Positions 32,748 through 44,912 of a DNA stretch of 64,000 bases are shown here, piece after piece; within the stretch, counting starts at the first letter, position 1; every line of letters starts with the position of its first letter. The notes below the pieces were generated by a model. That model did not search any database and had not been told where the DNA came from. It saw nothing but the letters and a program-made list of their open reading frames with translations. Origin of the DNA: Mugil cephalus. Taxonomy: Eukaryota > Chordata > Actinopteri > Mugiliformes > Mugilidae. Made by a program: the position numbers and the translations under genes. The DNA lies in assembly GCF_022458985.1 (NCBI RefSeq), contig NC_061785.1, positions 62,001 through 126,000 on the forward strand. Reading direction: 5' to 3'.

Positions 32748-35700
32748 ACTGCAGTCACGCCATCTGCGCTTCGGCGAGGCACGGTCGCGCTATCTACATT
32801 TGAAAATCGAGTGCCCGTCTACATCGCATCGGACGGTAAAGCGTTTGAGCGGCTTTATGGTGCATTCAAGTGCATCCCGTAAACTCGGAAGTCTATATTT
32901 TTCTTCTTATTTTCATTTGTTGAAATACATATATCAGTCATTACTTTGTTGTTATTTTACTACATTCTATTTAATGATTAAAACTAAGTGACAGAACATA
33001 ATTATTGAAGCATATTCAGAATCCAACTCATTTCTGCATAGTCAGATTTGAAAACTTAATTAAGAAAAGAATCAAATTGTTTTCCGCATACTCTACAGCT
33101 ACCACTGTGGTGATTTTCAATTTATTTCACTGCATCACTTTCTGAAAATGTGATGTTGAATTCTTATCCAATGAATGATGTATATGGGCAGTTTAAAAAA
33201 ATAATTAAAAAAACAAAACAAATTGTTTTCTGCAAACTCCACCAGATTCTTGTTCTACATGCCCCCAGCTACCACTGTAGTGATTTTCAACTTAATTCAC
33301 TGCATCATTGTCAAATAATCGGATGATGAAATCATACCCAATGAATGATGTATATGAGCAGATTAAAAAAATAATTAAAAAAACTAATCACATTGTTTTC
33401 TGCAAACTCCACCAGATTCTTCTTCTACACGTCCCCAGCTACCACTGTAGAGATTTTCAACATATTTCACTGCATCATTTTCAGATAAACTCGTGTTGAA
33501 TTTGGCTCAATGAATGATGTATATGGGCAGATTAAAAAAAATAATTAAAAAAACAAAATCAAATTGTTTTCTGCAAACTCCACCAGATTCTTGTTCTACA
33601 CGTCCCCAGCTACCACTGTAGTGATTTTCAACTTAATTCACTGCATCATTTTCAAATAATCGGATGATGAAATCATACCCAATGAATGATGTATATGGGC
33701 AGATTAAAAAAAATAATTAAAAAAACAAAACAAATTGTTTTCTGCAAACTCCACCAGATTCTTGTTCTACATGGCCCCAGCTACCACTGTGGTGATTTTC
33801 AACTCATTTCACTGCATCATTTTCAAATAATCGGATGATGAAATCATACCTAATGAATGATGTATATGAGCAGATTAAAAAATAAATTAAAAAAAAAAAA
33901 TCAAATTGTTTTCTGCAAACTCCACCAGATTCTTGTTCTACATGTCCCCAGCTACCAACAAATTTTCAACAATTTGATTTATTTATTTATTTATAATTTT
34001 TTTTTAAAATCTGCCCATATACATCATTCATTAGGTATGAATACAACATCACATTTTCAGAAAATGATGCAGTGAATTATGTTGAAAATCACTACAGTGG
34101 TAGCTGGGGATGTGTAGAACAAGAATCTGGTGGAGTTTGCAGAAAACAATTTGTTTTGTTTTTTTAATAATTTTTTTTAATCTGCCCATGTGCATCATTC
34201 ATTGAGCCAAATTCAACACGAGTTTATCTGAAAATGATGCAGTGAAATATGTTGAAAATTACCACAGTGGTAGCTGGGACGTGTAGAAGAAGAATCTGAT
34301 GAAGTTTGCAGAAAACAATTAGTTTCTTTTTTTTAAATAATTTTTTAATCTGCCCATATACATCACTCATTGGATATGAATTCAACATCACATTATCAGA
34401 AAGTGATGCAGTGAAATAAGTTGAAAATCACTACAGTGGTAGCTGGTTGCATGTAGAACAAGAATCTGGTGGAGTTTGCAGAAAACAATTTGTTTTCTTT
34501 TTTTAATAATTTTTTTTAATCTGCCCATGTGCATCATTCATTGAGCCAAATTCAACACGAGTTTATCTGAAAATGATGCAGTGAAATATGTTGAAAATTA
34601 CCACAGTGGTAGCTGGGGACGTGTAGAAGAAGAATCTGATGAAGTTTGCAGAAAACAATTAGTTTCTTTTTTTTAAATAATTTTTTAATCTGCCCATATA
34701 CATCACTCATTGGATATGAATTCAACATCACATTATCAGAAAGTGATGCAGTGAAATAAGTTGAAAATCACTACAGTGGTAGCTGGTTGCATGTAGAACA
34801 AGAATCTGGTGGAGTTTGCAGAAAACAATTTGTTTTGTTTTTTTAATAATTTTTTTAATCTGCCCATATACATCATTCATTGGGTATGATTTCAACACGA
34901 GTTTATTTGAAAATGATGCAGTGAATTAAGTTGAAAATCACCACAGTGGTAGCTGGGGGCATGTAGAATAAGAATCTGGTGGAGTTTGCAGAAAACAATT
35001 TGTTTTCTTTTTTTAATAATTTTTTTTAATCTGCCCATGTGCATCATTCATTGAGCCAAATTCAACACGAGTTTATCTGAAAATGATGCAGTGAAATATG
35101 TTGAAAATCTCTACAGTGGTAGCTGGGGACGTGTAGAAGAAGAATCTGGTGGAGTTTGCAGAAAACAATGTGATTAGTTTTTTTAATTATTTTTTTAATC
35201 TGCTCATATACATCATTCATGGAGCATACTTTCAATACAAGTTTACTTGAAAATTATGCAGTGAATTAAGTTGAAAATCACCACAGTGGTAGCTGGGGAT
35301 GTGTCGAACCAGAATCGGGTGGAGTTTGCAGAAAACAATTTGTTTTGTTTTTTTAATTATTTTTTTAATCTGCCCATATACATCATTCATAGGATAAGAA
35401 TTCAACATCACATTTTCAGAAAGTGATGCAGTGAAATAAATTGAAAATCACCACAGTGGTAGCTGTAGAGTATGCGGAAAACAATTTGATTCTTTTCTTA
35501 ATTAAGTTTTCAAATCTGACTATGCAGAAATGAGTTGGATTCTGAATATGCTTCAATAATTATGTTCTGTCACTTAGTTTTAATCATTAAATAAAATGTA
35601 GTAAAATAACAACAAAGTAATGACTGATATATGTATTTCAACAAATGAAAATAAGAAGAAAAATATAGACTTCCGAGTTTACGGGATGCACTTGAATGCA

Positions 35701-35813
35701 CCATAAAGCCGCTCAAACGCTTTACCGTCCGATGCGATGTAGACGGGCACTCGATTTTCAAGTGTAGATAGCGCGACCGTGCCTCGCCGAAGCGCAGATG
35801 GCGTGACTGCAGT
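32748..35813. mobile_element. foldback-type element, 3066 bp
   Basis: Both ends read ACTGCAGTCACGCCATCTGC and stay nearly identical as inverted repeats for over 400 bp. Inward of this are tandem ~175-bp subrepeats (key pieces CCACCAGATTCTTGTTCTAC and AATGAATGATGTATATG), about five or six in one orientation up to about 33960 and eight or nine in the other after it. Perfect 8-bp target duplications GCAAGATT lie at 32740-32747 and 35814-35821. No open reading frame of any transposase is seen. The 8-bp duplication fits hAT or P-type mobilisation; the family is not recognised. Confidence 0.88.
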
Positions 35814-37847
35814 GCAAGATTTGAGTTCCCAATGCAGCCCTCTAACTGGAGCACCAGTCATGTTTTGGCTCACAGTTTTATCTGAGCTCCCTTTGCTGTT
35901 CATCGCAAGAAATTCTCTGGGTCTGGGAAAAACTGCCATAGAACAAACTGTATGAAACAGCTGACTAGCCCAGACTAGTTAGTGCATTAACAACAGATAA
36001 AGAAATTATACAGAATATACATAGTGTATATAGCAATCTACAATTTTGGAGAAACTCATGAATTCTAAATAATTTACATTTTAAGTTGTGGCTACTCAGA
36101 AGGTTAATGTCTTAGTATAGAATTGAGTAGATCCACCACAGTAATTGGATTTAAATAAAACAAGTAACCAGTGTCATGCTCAGTTTATCCAATTTATAAT
36201 AAAAACCAGTTTCATTAAAATCAGTTCAGAATTCAGAGTTATGGCGTTAAAAATAAAACAACAACTACGTGCAAAATGTATATTTGACTACATTACCTCT
36301 TAAAGTCAACACCGTGGCGTCATCAGTTCGTCCATGCTATTAGCGGTTTTAGCTAGCAAGTTAGCTCAAGTAGCGTTAGCTCGTGCTCGGCTGCAACAGT
36401 GTACACAACAAATACACATTCAAACATGGATAATATTTAAAACGTATGTAACCAAAAAAACGCGAGACATACGATACAACTTAACCTGCAATGAAATACG
36501 AATTCAAAAGGACGAGGCAGCTTTATTACGTACCTGTAACGTTCCCTCCAGAGAGCCGTACTGCTGTTCTTTTTCTTTGTGTTCGCTACTGCGCATGTCC
36601 AACTTTCAACCAGTACGATTGAAAAATGAGACTTCTCACTTCTTAAGAAAACAAGTGAATGTATTATGTTCACTTAGATTCTGAATAAAACACAGTGTTT
36701 TTCAGAGATGGAAATAGCCATGCAGTGTCATCTCTCATTTAATCTTTAATGAGGACTGCGCAGTAGGTAAAACCACTGCTGAACCATAGACTGCTACTAT
36801 TTCCAAAACAGGGATTTATGGCAGAAATTAATTTGATGTAACTGAACATTAAAAAATCCTGGATTTGTGTATCATTTTATTTTATTCCATTTTGTTGGAG
36901 TTTTATTTTGATTGAAGGAATACTTCAACATTGTGGGAATCCCTAGTCTTGTGATCACCATGAGTCAAACAGCAGAGGCTCCAGAGAGTTTTCATCAAAA
37001 TCCTTTGAAACTTAAGGCTTTCCTACAAACAAGATATATTTTCTTAAATCAAGTAAGTCTAATTCTTGAAACAAGATGGTTTATCTTTTGCAAATAACAC
37101 AGCAGGTTAAAAACCTCTTCAAATGTCAAAAAAGCCCGTTTCATATGACATATGACTCAAAACAAGATGTTTTCAAGACTTTTTCACTTAACAAGATATT
37201 CAAGATGTATTGTCTTAAAACAAGTCCCAATATCTTGCTGAAATGGTTCTTGTTAGGCAGTTGTGTCTTATAATAAGTGTAATGATTTGAATGAATGAAT
37301 TAGACAAATATACTTGGTAAGATTTAGATTTTTTCCAGTGTTCTTCAGTCCTAGAAGTAGAACTAAAACTTCTGGAAGTTCTAGAACTGCCCGTAATGGG
37401 ATGTGTGGTTGTAGCACATCAGACCTTTTAATGATTTATAAGCAAACACTAAAATCTTAAAATAAAGACCTACGGGAGCCAGTGAAGGACTGGACAGGCT
37501 CTGGTTCCCATGCTCTTGTTAAAAAAAGCAAAAAAAAACAAAAAAAAAACATGATGCAGCAGATAACAACTCTTTTGGTCTCTTACTGAGTGAACGTCTA
37601 ACCCTCCACTAGTTCAGTTTCTCATTAAATACTAGAAACATGGAGATGAAGCTAACTGTGCTAACAGTAACACTAGGTGAGCAGAGAGACTGACATGAGA
37701 TGGAGGGACGGTTGCCTCCTAATCTGAATTCACATGCAGAGAATCATCTCTTATATAACTACAGTGTAATCTGTCAGGCTGGGAAGCCGGAGTCCAACCA
37801 TCTGGTTTCTGAAAATCTCATTTTGCAAACTGATATTTGAACTATAG

Positions 37848-38040
37848 GGCAGCTCAGTAGTGGTGGTTAGCACAGATGCCTCACAGCCAGAAGGTTGTGG
37901 GTTCTAATCCTTTCTGGATTTTGTTTGCATGTACTCTCTCTCCCTGAGATAAACCAGAGACCTGTCCAGGGTCCAGGCCCCCCACCCTGAGATAGACTGG
38001 TGACCCTCCGGCTACAGAAAATGAATGAATGACAGGTTTA
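37848..38040 (+). mobile_element. teleost interspersed repeat fragment
   Basis: GGCAGCTCAGTAGTGGTGG, TTAGCACAGATGCCTCACAG and AAGGTTGTGGGTTC, ending in GACTGGTGACC and AATGAATGAATG, match a very common fish repeat with an internal deletion. Confidence 0.7.
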
Positions 38041-39200
38041 CTACAAATGAACAGATTGATTTTAGACGAGGTCCCAATACATCATCTGTCCAGAAAGTCT
38101 AGAAAAAAAACACAGAAATCAACTCCCAACTCAAATGATAGAATCTAAAAACATGGAATAATTGAACTTTAGATCCCTCAGAGTCTGTTTACAGATCATT
38201 GACTCTCCTGAGGTGTTTGAATATTTAATTTTAACATTTGTTACTGAGAGAATATGGGCAGCCAGTGAGGCTTCATTTAGTTTGAGTCTTGATTCATTAA
38301 AACTGCTTTTGTTCCTGAGATCTCCTGAACTCCAACATGGTAACTACTGTACTCCATGTGGATATCAGTCCTCTCTCTTCATGTTCAGTCATCTGGATGT
38401 TAATCTGAGAACTGAGCCTCAGAAACAAGAATGTTATTCAGTCTGTCAGATTCCATCTCATCTCTGCTCTTTCTTCTTCTGCATTCAGCTGTTTAGTGGG
38501 TATAGCCACAGTTATCCCTAAATAAAAGTCTTTACATATATAACGATATTTGCCTCTAGTAAATATAAAATAATAGCACTAATTTAAAAAAAATGAAATA
38601 CTTTATTTTTCATAACTTTAATCAAGTCATTCCATTTTCTGGTGATAAAGTCTTTATTAAATAAATGAAGGAAAGCAATTTTATAAATGATAGACTTTTA
38701 TTCACACAAAAGGAACAATCAGTCAGGTCCTGCTTCCACCGTACATCTCCACACCAACGTGACATTGCACTTTAGATTTCAGTGTTCAGGTTCCCTAAGA
38801 AATCAAGAAAGATTTCCAAACACGGAACGACTTCTACTAAAATCAGACAGCTCTCCAAACACTTTAAAGCTGCACACTGCTAGAACATTCAGATCATTCA
38901 AAGTGGTTCACCTTTCAATTATTTCATGAACTTCAGGAGCCTTCAGTATGAACATTTCAAAACTTTAAACACTTTACATTTCACCTTCTGTTACATGCTT
39001 CATACCAACAACACACACACTAACACACACAATAACACAGTGACAGCAGCTATAATCAGGGTAAGAGCACTGAGGAAGTTGAGCTGGCAAAGGCTGTTAA
39101 ACAGGATGAAAGTTTCATAAGAGACGACAGGAGAAACTTCATCAATATGACGACTATTAAAGGTAGCAGGAATAAAAACAAAGACAAATCAGTAAAACTG
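38041..39200. other. intergenic, no gene recognised
   Basis: AT-rich sequence. A frame at 38162-38521 on the plus strand and others nearby show no family resemblance. Confidence 0.5.
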
Positions 39201-39229
39201 TTTGTTCAGTCACAGCAGCAAATCTACCA

Positions 39230-39405
39230 CTAACAGGTTCCAGGGGAGCTGGTTCCAGAGAGGAGGTTTCCTATGGGCTGGTTCTTGAGGAGCTGGTTCT
39301 AGAGAGGAGAAGGTTCCCTAGGGGCTGGTTGTAGAGGAGCTAGTTGTAGAAGACCTGGTTCTAGAGAGAAGGTTCTCTAGGGGCTGGTTCTAGAGGAGCC
39401 TTCGA
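39230..39405. repeat. imperfect tandem repeat (GGAGCTGGTTCTAGAGAGG type)
   Basis: About seven degenerate copies built on GGCTGGTT and CTAGAGGAG or CTAGAGAGG, intergenic. Confidence 0.8.
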
Positions 39406-40198
39406 CCATCCAACAATCAGTGACACAGTCTTGTGGGACCAACACCACCATTCTTATTGTTAGCATTTAGTGCATAGTCACCAAGAAGAGCTGCTGAGAC
39501 TTCAGTGTTTATGGCGTCTAACACCACAGACACATTTATCAAAAATGTCCAAAAAAGCATTGAATAAGGTCAGCTGGACGCTTTTTTGGATTACCATGAC
39601 CTGGATGACTGAGAACCTTAACAGACATTTATCAAAAATGTCATTTACAATCCCAGTGAGGATAGGGCTGGTCCTAGGACCCAGTTCTGGTCCATTTCAG
39701 TCAATGAATATGTTTAATCTGAAGTTAGGTTCTTCAATGAATAAATTCCTGGAGGTTGATTGTTCAGCTGTTGGAAGGGATTGCAGTCACAAGTCTGGAC
39801 TCTTCTCTTTAGCCAACTAGCTTAAGGCTACCAGATGTTGGATTGGGCCTGAGGGTTGACATAAAATGTTTGTTCAGTCATTGGTGAATTATGAATCTTT
39901 CTTTATAAACTTGTGCCCACCAGGTGTTACTGCAGGATCTAAGACTGCTGAGGATCTCCAATGGCTCTGATCCTCTGAGGAGTTTCTGTTGAGAAGTGAA
40001 AGTTCAGTCGACATGCTGGTGAATGAGAATAAGGGATGTTTGCATTTAAAAATACATTAAATTAAATTGGAGCAAATCACCAACATGTGATAAGTCCTCG
40101 ACCTGAACCCCGAATCAATCGTCCTGATCGTGAGTTCTCCAAAGGACTTGGTCCCTGATGTTCCTCCTCCTTATGGCGGTTTTATGAATAACTTAATC

Positions 40199-40988
40199 CA
40201 GGGGAGGCCAACCAGGCAGAGACCAAGAGCCACATTTTTTACTGTTACCGCAAAGAGCCACATCATACACATGGGCACACATGAACATCACCCCATCCCT
40301 TCCTCACACACACACCTTTGCTCAGCCAGATTTATAGTAAATGTCACACACCAACACGATAATGACAGAAAGACCACAGGCCAGTCATTTTCATCAATGA
40401 ACACTGTGTGCACTGTCTCACACAGACAAACTCTCAGTTCAACTAAGTCCACAAACAAAAATGTAATCATTTACAATAGCTTTTTTCTTTTACTATGCAT
40501 GTTACTTGGTGGGACTTCTGGCATTCCTTGCCTTGAATAATCCTCTTCAAATCTGGCTTGTATTCCGTTGTTGTCACTCGAAGCAATTCTTTCACATGGG
40601 TGTCAGTCAGAACAGATCGATGCTTTGATTTCACGTGCGCTAATGACGCCTGACATAAGGCAGAATGACTTGCCATTACGTTCAACAAAAAAAATATAAA
40701 CTCTCCCACTCTGTTAAAAACGTCCTGTGTTCATCTTCATATTTTCGTTTTGCTGTGCATTTTTCCCTGCCATTTTGAGAGCGAACTTGACACAAATTGT
40801 TTATTCAAATGATCTTGCTCCTACTGGGAAACGTTGAGGTATTTTCACCCAACGCACATGCGCGTTTGACGAAAATACCGTATTGAACTCAAGCGAAGTG
40901 AAGCGAAACTTCAATACGAACGTAAGAGCCGCATGGAACCAGGCAAAGAGCCGCATGAGGCTCGGGAGCCGCGGGTTGGCCAGCCTTG
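40199..40988. mobile_element. hAT-like non-autonomous element, 790 bp
   Basis: Left end CAGGGGAGGCCAACC and right end GGTTGGCCAGCCTTG are inverted repeats; AAGAGCCACAT and AGAGCCGCATGAGG occur inside each end, as in the widespread vertebrate hAT group with GAGCCGC-rich ends. Perfect 8-bp target duplication ACTTAATC at 40191-40198 and 40989-40996. No transposase. It lies about 0.5 kb downstream of the ppp1r3c stop codon. Confidence 0.88.
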
Positions 40989-41498
40989 ACTTAATCCTTT
41001 TACAAACAACTCCTATGGAAACTATAATGAAGCCTGTGACAGTGCAACAGGAGTAAGGCTCGTCATTAATCTCAGAGAGGTTCAAGAAAAAACATTCAGA
41101 TCTCAAAGCTCTGTGGATTCTTGATTGTCGCGTGGTTCTTTATATGAAAAGAAGCACATCCTTGTTGCATGGAGGAGTTCCTGTTGTCCGTTTCAGTGAA
41201 GCAGCTTAATCTTTGTTGAATCTGGACCCAGATTTAAGCCCTTAAACAATTCAAAGTTCAATAGTGAAGGTGTCCACATTACAGGGATATTTGGAATGAG
41301 AGTTCAAAATAGGTGTTTCAGGTTCTGTCTTCAGCGTTCTGTCTTTAATGTTTGTCTTTAGTTTCAGTTAAAGTGACTCTAGTGAAAGCAGTGCCTGGAT
41401 CTCATCCACAGAAGGTGATCAGTGCTCATGTGAAACTCATGTGGAGCTCTACAGAATAAAATTACAGTGAGTGCATCTTAAAAACGTCCCATGGTGCC

Positions 41499-44400
41499 TC
41501 ACCAGTAGGGGGCACTGGTCTCTACACAACCCCAGCTCTGCCACTCTGGGAAGATCCCTGCCAATGTCCTGGGACTTCCAAAGGGATTAAACTCCATGTC
41601 CTCCCTATTCTCTCCACTGTGATCTCTCTGGATCTCCAGCCCCGTAGAGTTCTTAGAGTTTGGACCTGTCAGAACCAGGCGGTAGTTGTTCCCTAAGTTG
41701 TTGTCCCAGAACGTCCGGTCATTGGTCCGGTACTGAATACAGAACTGGACTGTGTTTTGCTCCAGGACGTCTGGGGCTGAGATGGAGAAGGAAAAGATGT
41801 CGGTGTCGGGACATCCATACACGTTGTTCACATACTGACACTCAACGTCCTGGAACGACTTCCATGAGTCAAATGTGATCCGGACTGAGACGGACTTCTC
41901 GAAGCAGATGTTTCTCACCTGGACAGTTCCAGACAGGAGGCGGTCCTGGACTGAACAGGTCTCCAGACAGACCTGCTGGGTTTTCAGTCGGTTCCTGAGG
42001 TCCAGATAGTCTGCCGCTGGCTGGGTGAAGTCCAGAACCAAGCCAGAACCACAGTCTGCTGGGTCTGTATTGAAGTATTCAATTTTAAAGAAATTAACAC
42101 AAATGAAAATAGTTTGATTAATAAGATGAAGAGTGTCTGAGTGAACTGATCTAAAATCTGTTTAGACAACGTTCTCATAAAAACTCCACCTCAGTCAGAA
42201 TTACAGCGATAAATTAATCAATTCATCGAAATCGATGAAAATGATTTCTAACCTGATTTCACTGTATCTGACTAATTGATTGTTTCTATTGTTTCTATTG
42301 TTTTCTGTTAAAAAAAAAAAAGCATATGGATTATTTTCTCCACAACTCCATAATAAATGTCAGAAACTAAATTTGCTGTTGACTTATTTTCTCTATGACA
42401 CATTTTAACATTTACCTTTGACATCTCTGAGACTGAATTCTGCTGTGGCGCCTCCTATCTCAGTCAGGTGGAACTGCAGCAGGTCCAGCGGGTCGTCCTC
42501 ATCATCGTTGAAGACGTGGATGGCAGTGAGCGACAAACCTCGAGAGTCTGCAAACACCACCTCCTTCTTCTTCTTCTTCTTCTTCAGCCTTGCCTGGCAG
42601 CTGATGGAGGTCGCCATGGTGACGTCAGCACCGCTGCAGCATCCAGCAGAAAGAGAGGCTGGCGACAAACAGCTGTTGTCATAGTCACCGAAGAAAGAGT
42701 GGAGAGGAGGAGAGCTGGCCAGGCAGATCCTCATCGCCATGTCCACAGGCATTATGGGAGTCGGACTTCCCGAACCAGGGTTCAGGACGTGGATGACCCT
42801 GAGGACAGACAAAGTGAATTCATGTGTTCTGTCAGTTTGACGAGGAAACAAACTAATCATGAACACTCTGAGGCATGTCCTCTGCTAATGTCCAACAGCT
42901 TCTTTACTGTCCAGTCTGAGGACATCCACTGAGAGACACGCAGTGTAGACCATGTTAACACAGAGGAGGCCCGTCCTGGCCTCTGATCACAGATCTGATG
43001 GACATGTCTGCGGCTAGTTCAGGTTTTAAATAAGACTGATGCATCTGTAACGGCTTCCTTGTCACCATCTGCACATTCTGGTATGAAGGGCTCGTATGCG
43101 TTTCTGGCTATAAATGCAGGTCTAAGTGGACCAACACAAAAAAAACAGCAAAATTGTTCAAAGTTTTCCTTATGCTGACTTATTTCAGACACAGTACTGC
43201 ATGTTACGTTCCTGGGTGTGCTCTGCATGTTATATTATATACAGTCAAAAAATGTATGGTTTCCCCAGCGTGTGCACCTGCACCAATTAACCCACCTGAT
43301 TATATAGACAGCGAACCAGAGGTCTAAAGATACTGTCACCTACTCACATAAATGTGCACAACACTGATAAGAAACAAAAAATGTGTACATTTGTAATCCT
43401 GGTTCTGCCTCCGGATTGGCTGACAGCTGTCAACAGAATTTAAGAACTTTTCTGCACAGTGTTTGAAAAATGAGGACCCTGGCCTTTCATCAGCTTTCTC
43501 CAAGCTGTCGCTCACTCAAGCTCACTCTTGTTGTTTCTGCTTCTGTCCTTGCATTTAACTTCCTCCGTGAACTGACCTGCCCAAGAGCTGGATGGATTCA
43601 AAACGATAATTAACCCTCCATGGGTCCAGGAACCATATGTGGTAACTTGATGTCATTGTTCCTTTTTTATCGTCATGTGGTTTTCATTGAGAATACCAAT
43701 CAGAGAAGATCCAGGAAACATCCTCAGGTCTAATCAGGGTCTAATGTGGTCTACAAGGTCCACCTCTGATCTGGTTTATTAGGAACCATGAAGAAGAACA
43801 AGTGTCCTAATGTTTCTAATGTGATGATGTTGACAAGTGTCTGAATCAGCTCTGATGTTCTAATGTGACAAATACATGTTTACATTAGTTTAAGGACCAG
43901 GAACCAGACATGAGACCAGGAACCAGATATGAGACCAGGAACCAGATAAGAGACCAGGAACCAGATAAGAGACCAGGAACCAGATATGAGACCAGGCACC
44001 AGATATAAGACCAGGAACCAGACATGAGACATTAATTCATCTGGATTTACTAAAAGAAAAATAGACATTCGAAATTTTTCACCAAAGTAAAACAGTCTTC
44101 TTCTGTCCCACGATAAAGGTCTAGGGTTGAAATATAGAATTTCCAAATAAATGGTAAAACTGATGTGAACATGAACCAGTAACAAAACCTGCAGCACAAA
44201 CGTGAAAGACGTTCTCACAGGACCGTGAAACGACTTTAATTACAGTATTTCGTTCTTTTAACTAAGTAAATACAGGACTGTGATTCAGTCAGGTTTAATC
44301 TGATGAAAACATGAAGAGCTGCACCTGGAACATGAACTGATAAGTTGATAAAAAAAAAAAAAAAACTTCTGATGATTCGTTCATTTATTCAGTCGAAACC

Positions 44401-44558
44401 AGGGGTTGATGAATCAACTGTTATATTATATTATATTATATTATATGTTCAACTGTGAAATTATCGACTCATTGGTCATCGACGCATTATACATTCTCTC
44501 AAGCGGCTGTGGCGCAGTTTCATTCATGTCGGTCCGTGTCTCACCTGGTACAGTTCAT
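41499..44558 (-). CDS. ppp1r3c: Protein phosphatase 1 regulatory subunit 3C (glycogen-targeting), 3 coding exons
   Basis: Scaffold (PTG) that binds the PP1 catalytic subunit and glycogen, promoting dephosphorylation of glycogen synthase and glycogen storage in the cytosol. Exons in transcript order: 44558-44545 (only 14 nt, MNCT plus two bases of Arg), 42798-42416, 42058-41499. They sum to 957 nt, 318 aa (human 317). MPVDMAMRICLA matches the conserved N-terminus. The PP1-docking RVxF-type motif is present as KKEVVFAD after a run of lysines, followed by GLSLTAIHVF. The CBM21 glycogen-binding module spans about residues 160-265, with VRITFDSW, FWDNNLGNNYRL and the conserved tail FPEWQSWG. The tiny first exon was chosen because MNCTRVIHVLNP matches the MSCTRMIQVLDP start of the mammalian protein and the splice sites are canonical. 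Confidence 0.95.
42799..44544. other. ppp1r3c intron 1
   Basis: 1.7-kb intron with no other exon recognised. It contains the GAACCAGATATGAGACCAG tandem repeat at 43893-44034. Confidence 0.6.
43893..44034. repeat. ~19-bp tandem repeat
   Basis: About seven copies of GGAACCAGATATGAGACCA with small changes, within the first intron of ppp1r3c. Confidence 0.9.
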
Positions 44559-44912
44559 CGATATGTTCCTCTCGGTAGAACCCAGTAGAACCCGGCAGAA
44601 CCAGACCCAGAGACCGGTCGGAGGTTTTTCTACTTCTGTTTTCACTTTTTCTTCTTTTTATTTTTCAGCCATTTTCATCACGAACCTTCAGCCTCTCCGC
44701 GGGACACGCCCCCTAGACAGGGAACGGGCGAACAAACCAATCAACGGTCTGAAGCGTCAGCAGTCAGCGCACTCTTCCAGCCAATCAGAGATAGCAAGAA
44801 GCTAAGATGGGCGGGGCCAATCCTCTACTGGATTATACTGGGGGTTTATGCCCTGGGGACGGACTGGCAGGAATAAACTCCATATTAACCTAAAAGTACT
44901 TATAATTTATTA

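Larger units (their letters stand above)
29310..37340. mobile_element. composite CACTG-ended DNA transposon with nested insertions
   Basis: Left end CACTGCAAAAATGAATAG (29310) and right end, reversed, CACTGGAAAAAATC (37340), each flanked by TT. After removing the nested elements at 30653-32516 and 32748-35813, about 3.1 kb of host element remains. It resembles copy 1 (23236-25735) in inverse orientation. There is an internal junction near 32640-32660, where the arm carrying hAT sequence abuts a second copy of the GCTGCCTCGTCCGAGAC region, so this is either two merged copies or one with an internal duplication. No transposase gene for the outer element is present. Confidence 0.7.

Noticed and set aside
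33000-35500. Possible CRISPR array (regular repeats)
   Set aside because: Subrepeats of about 175 bp abut directly with no unique spacers and invert halfway; this is a eukaryotic foldback structure.
37638-37677. Short ATG frame MEMKLTVLTVTL ending at a GTGAGC donor, signal-peptide-like
   Set aside because: No following exon could be identified; likely chance in repeat-rich intergenic DNA.
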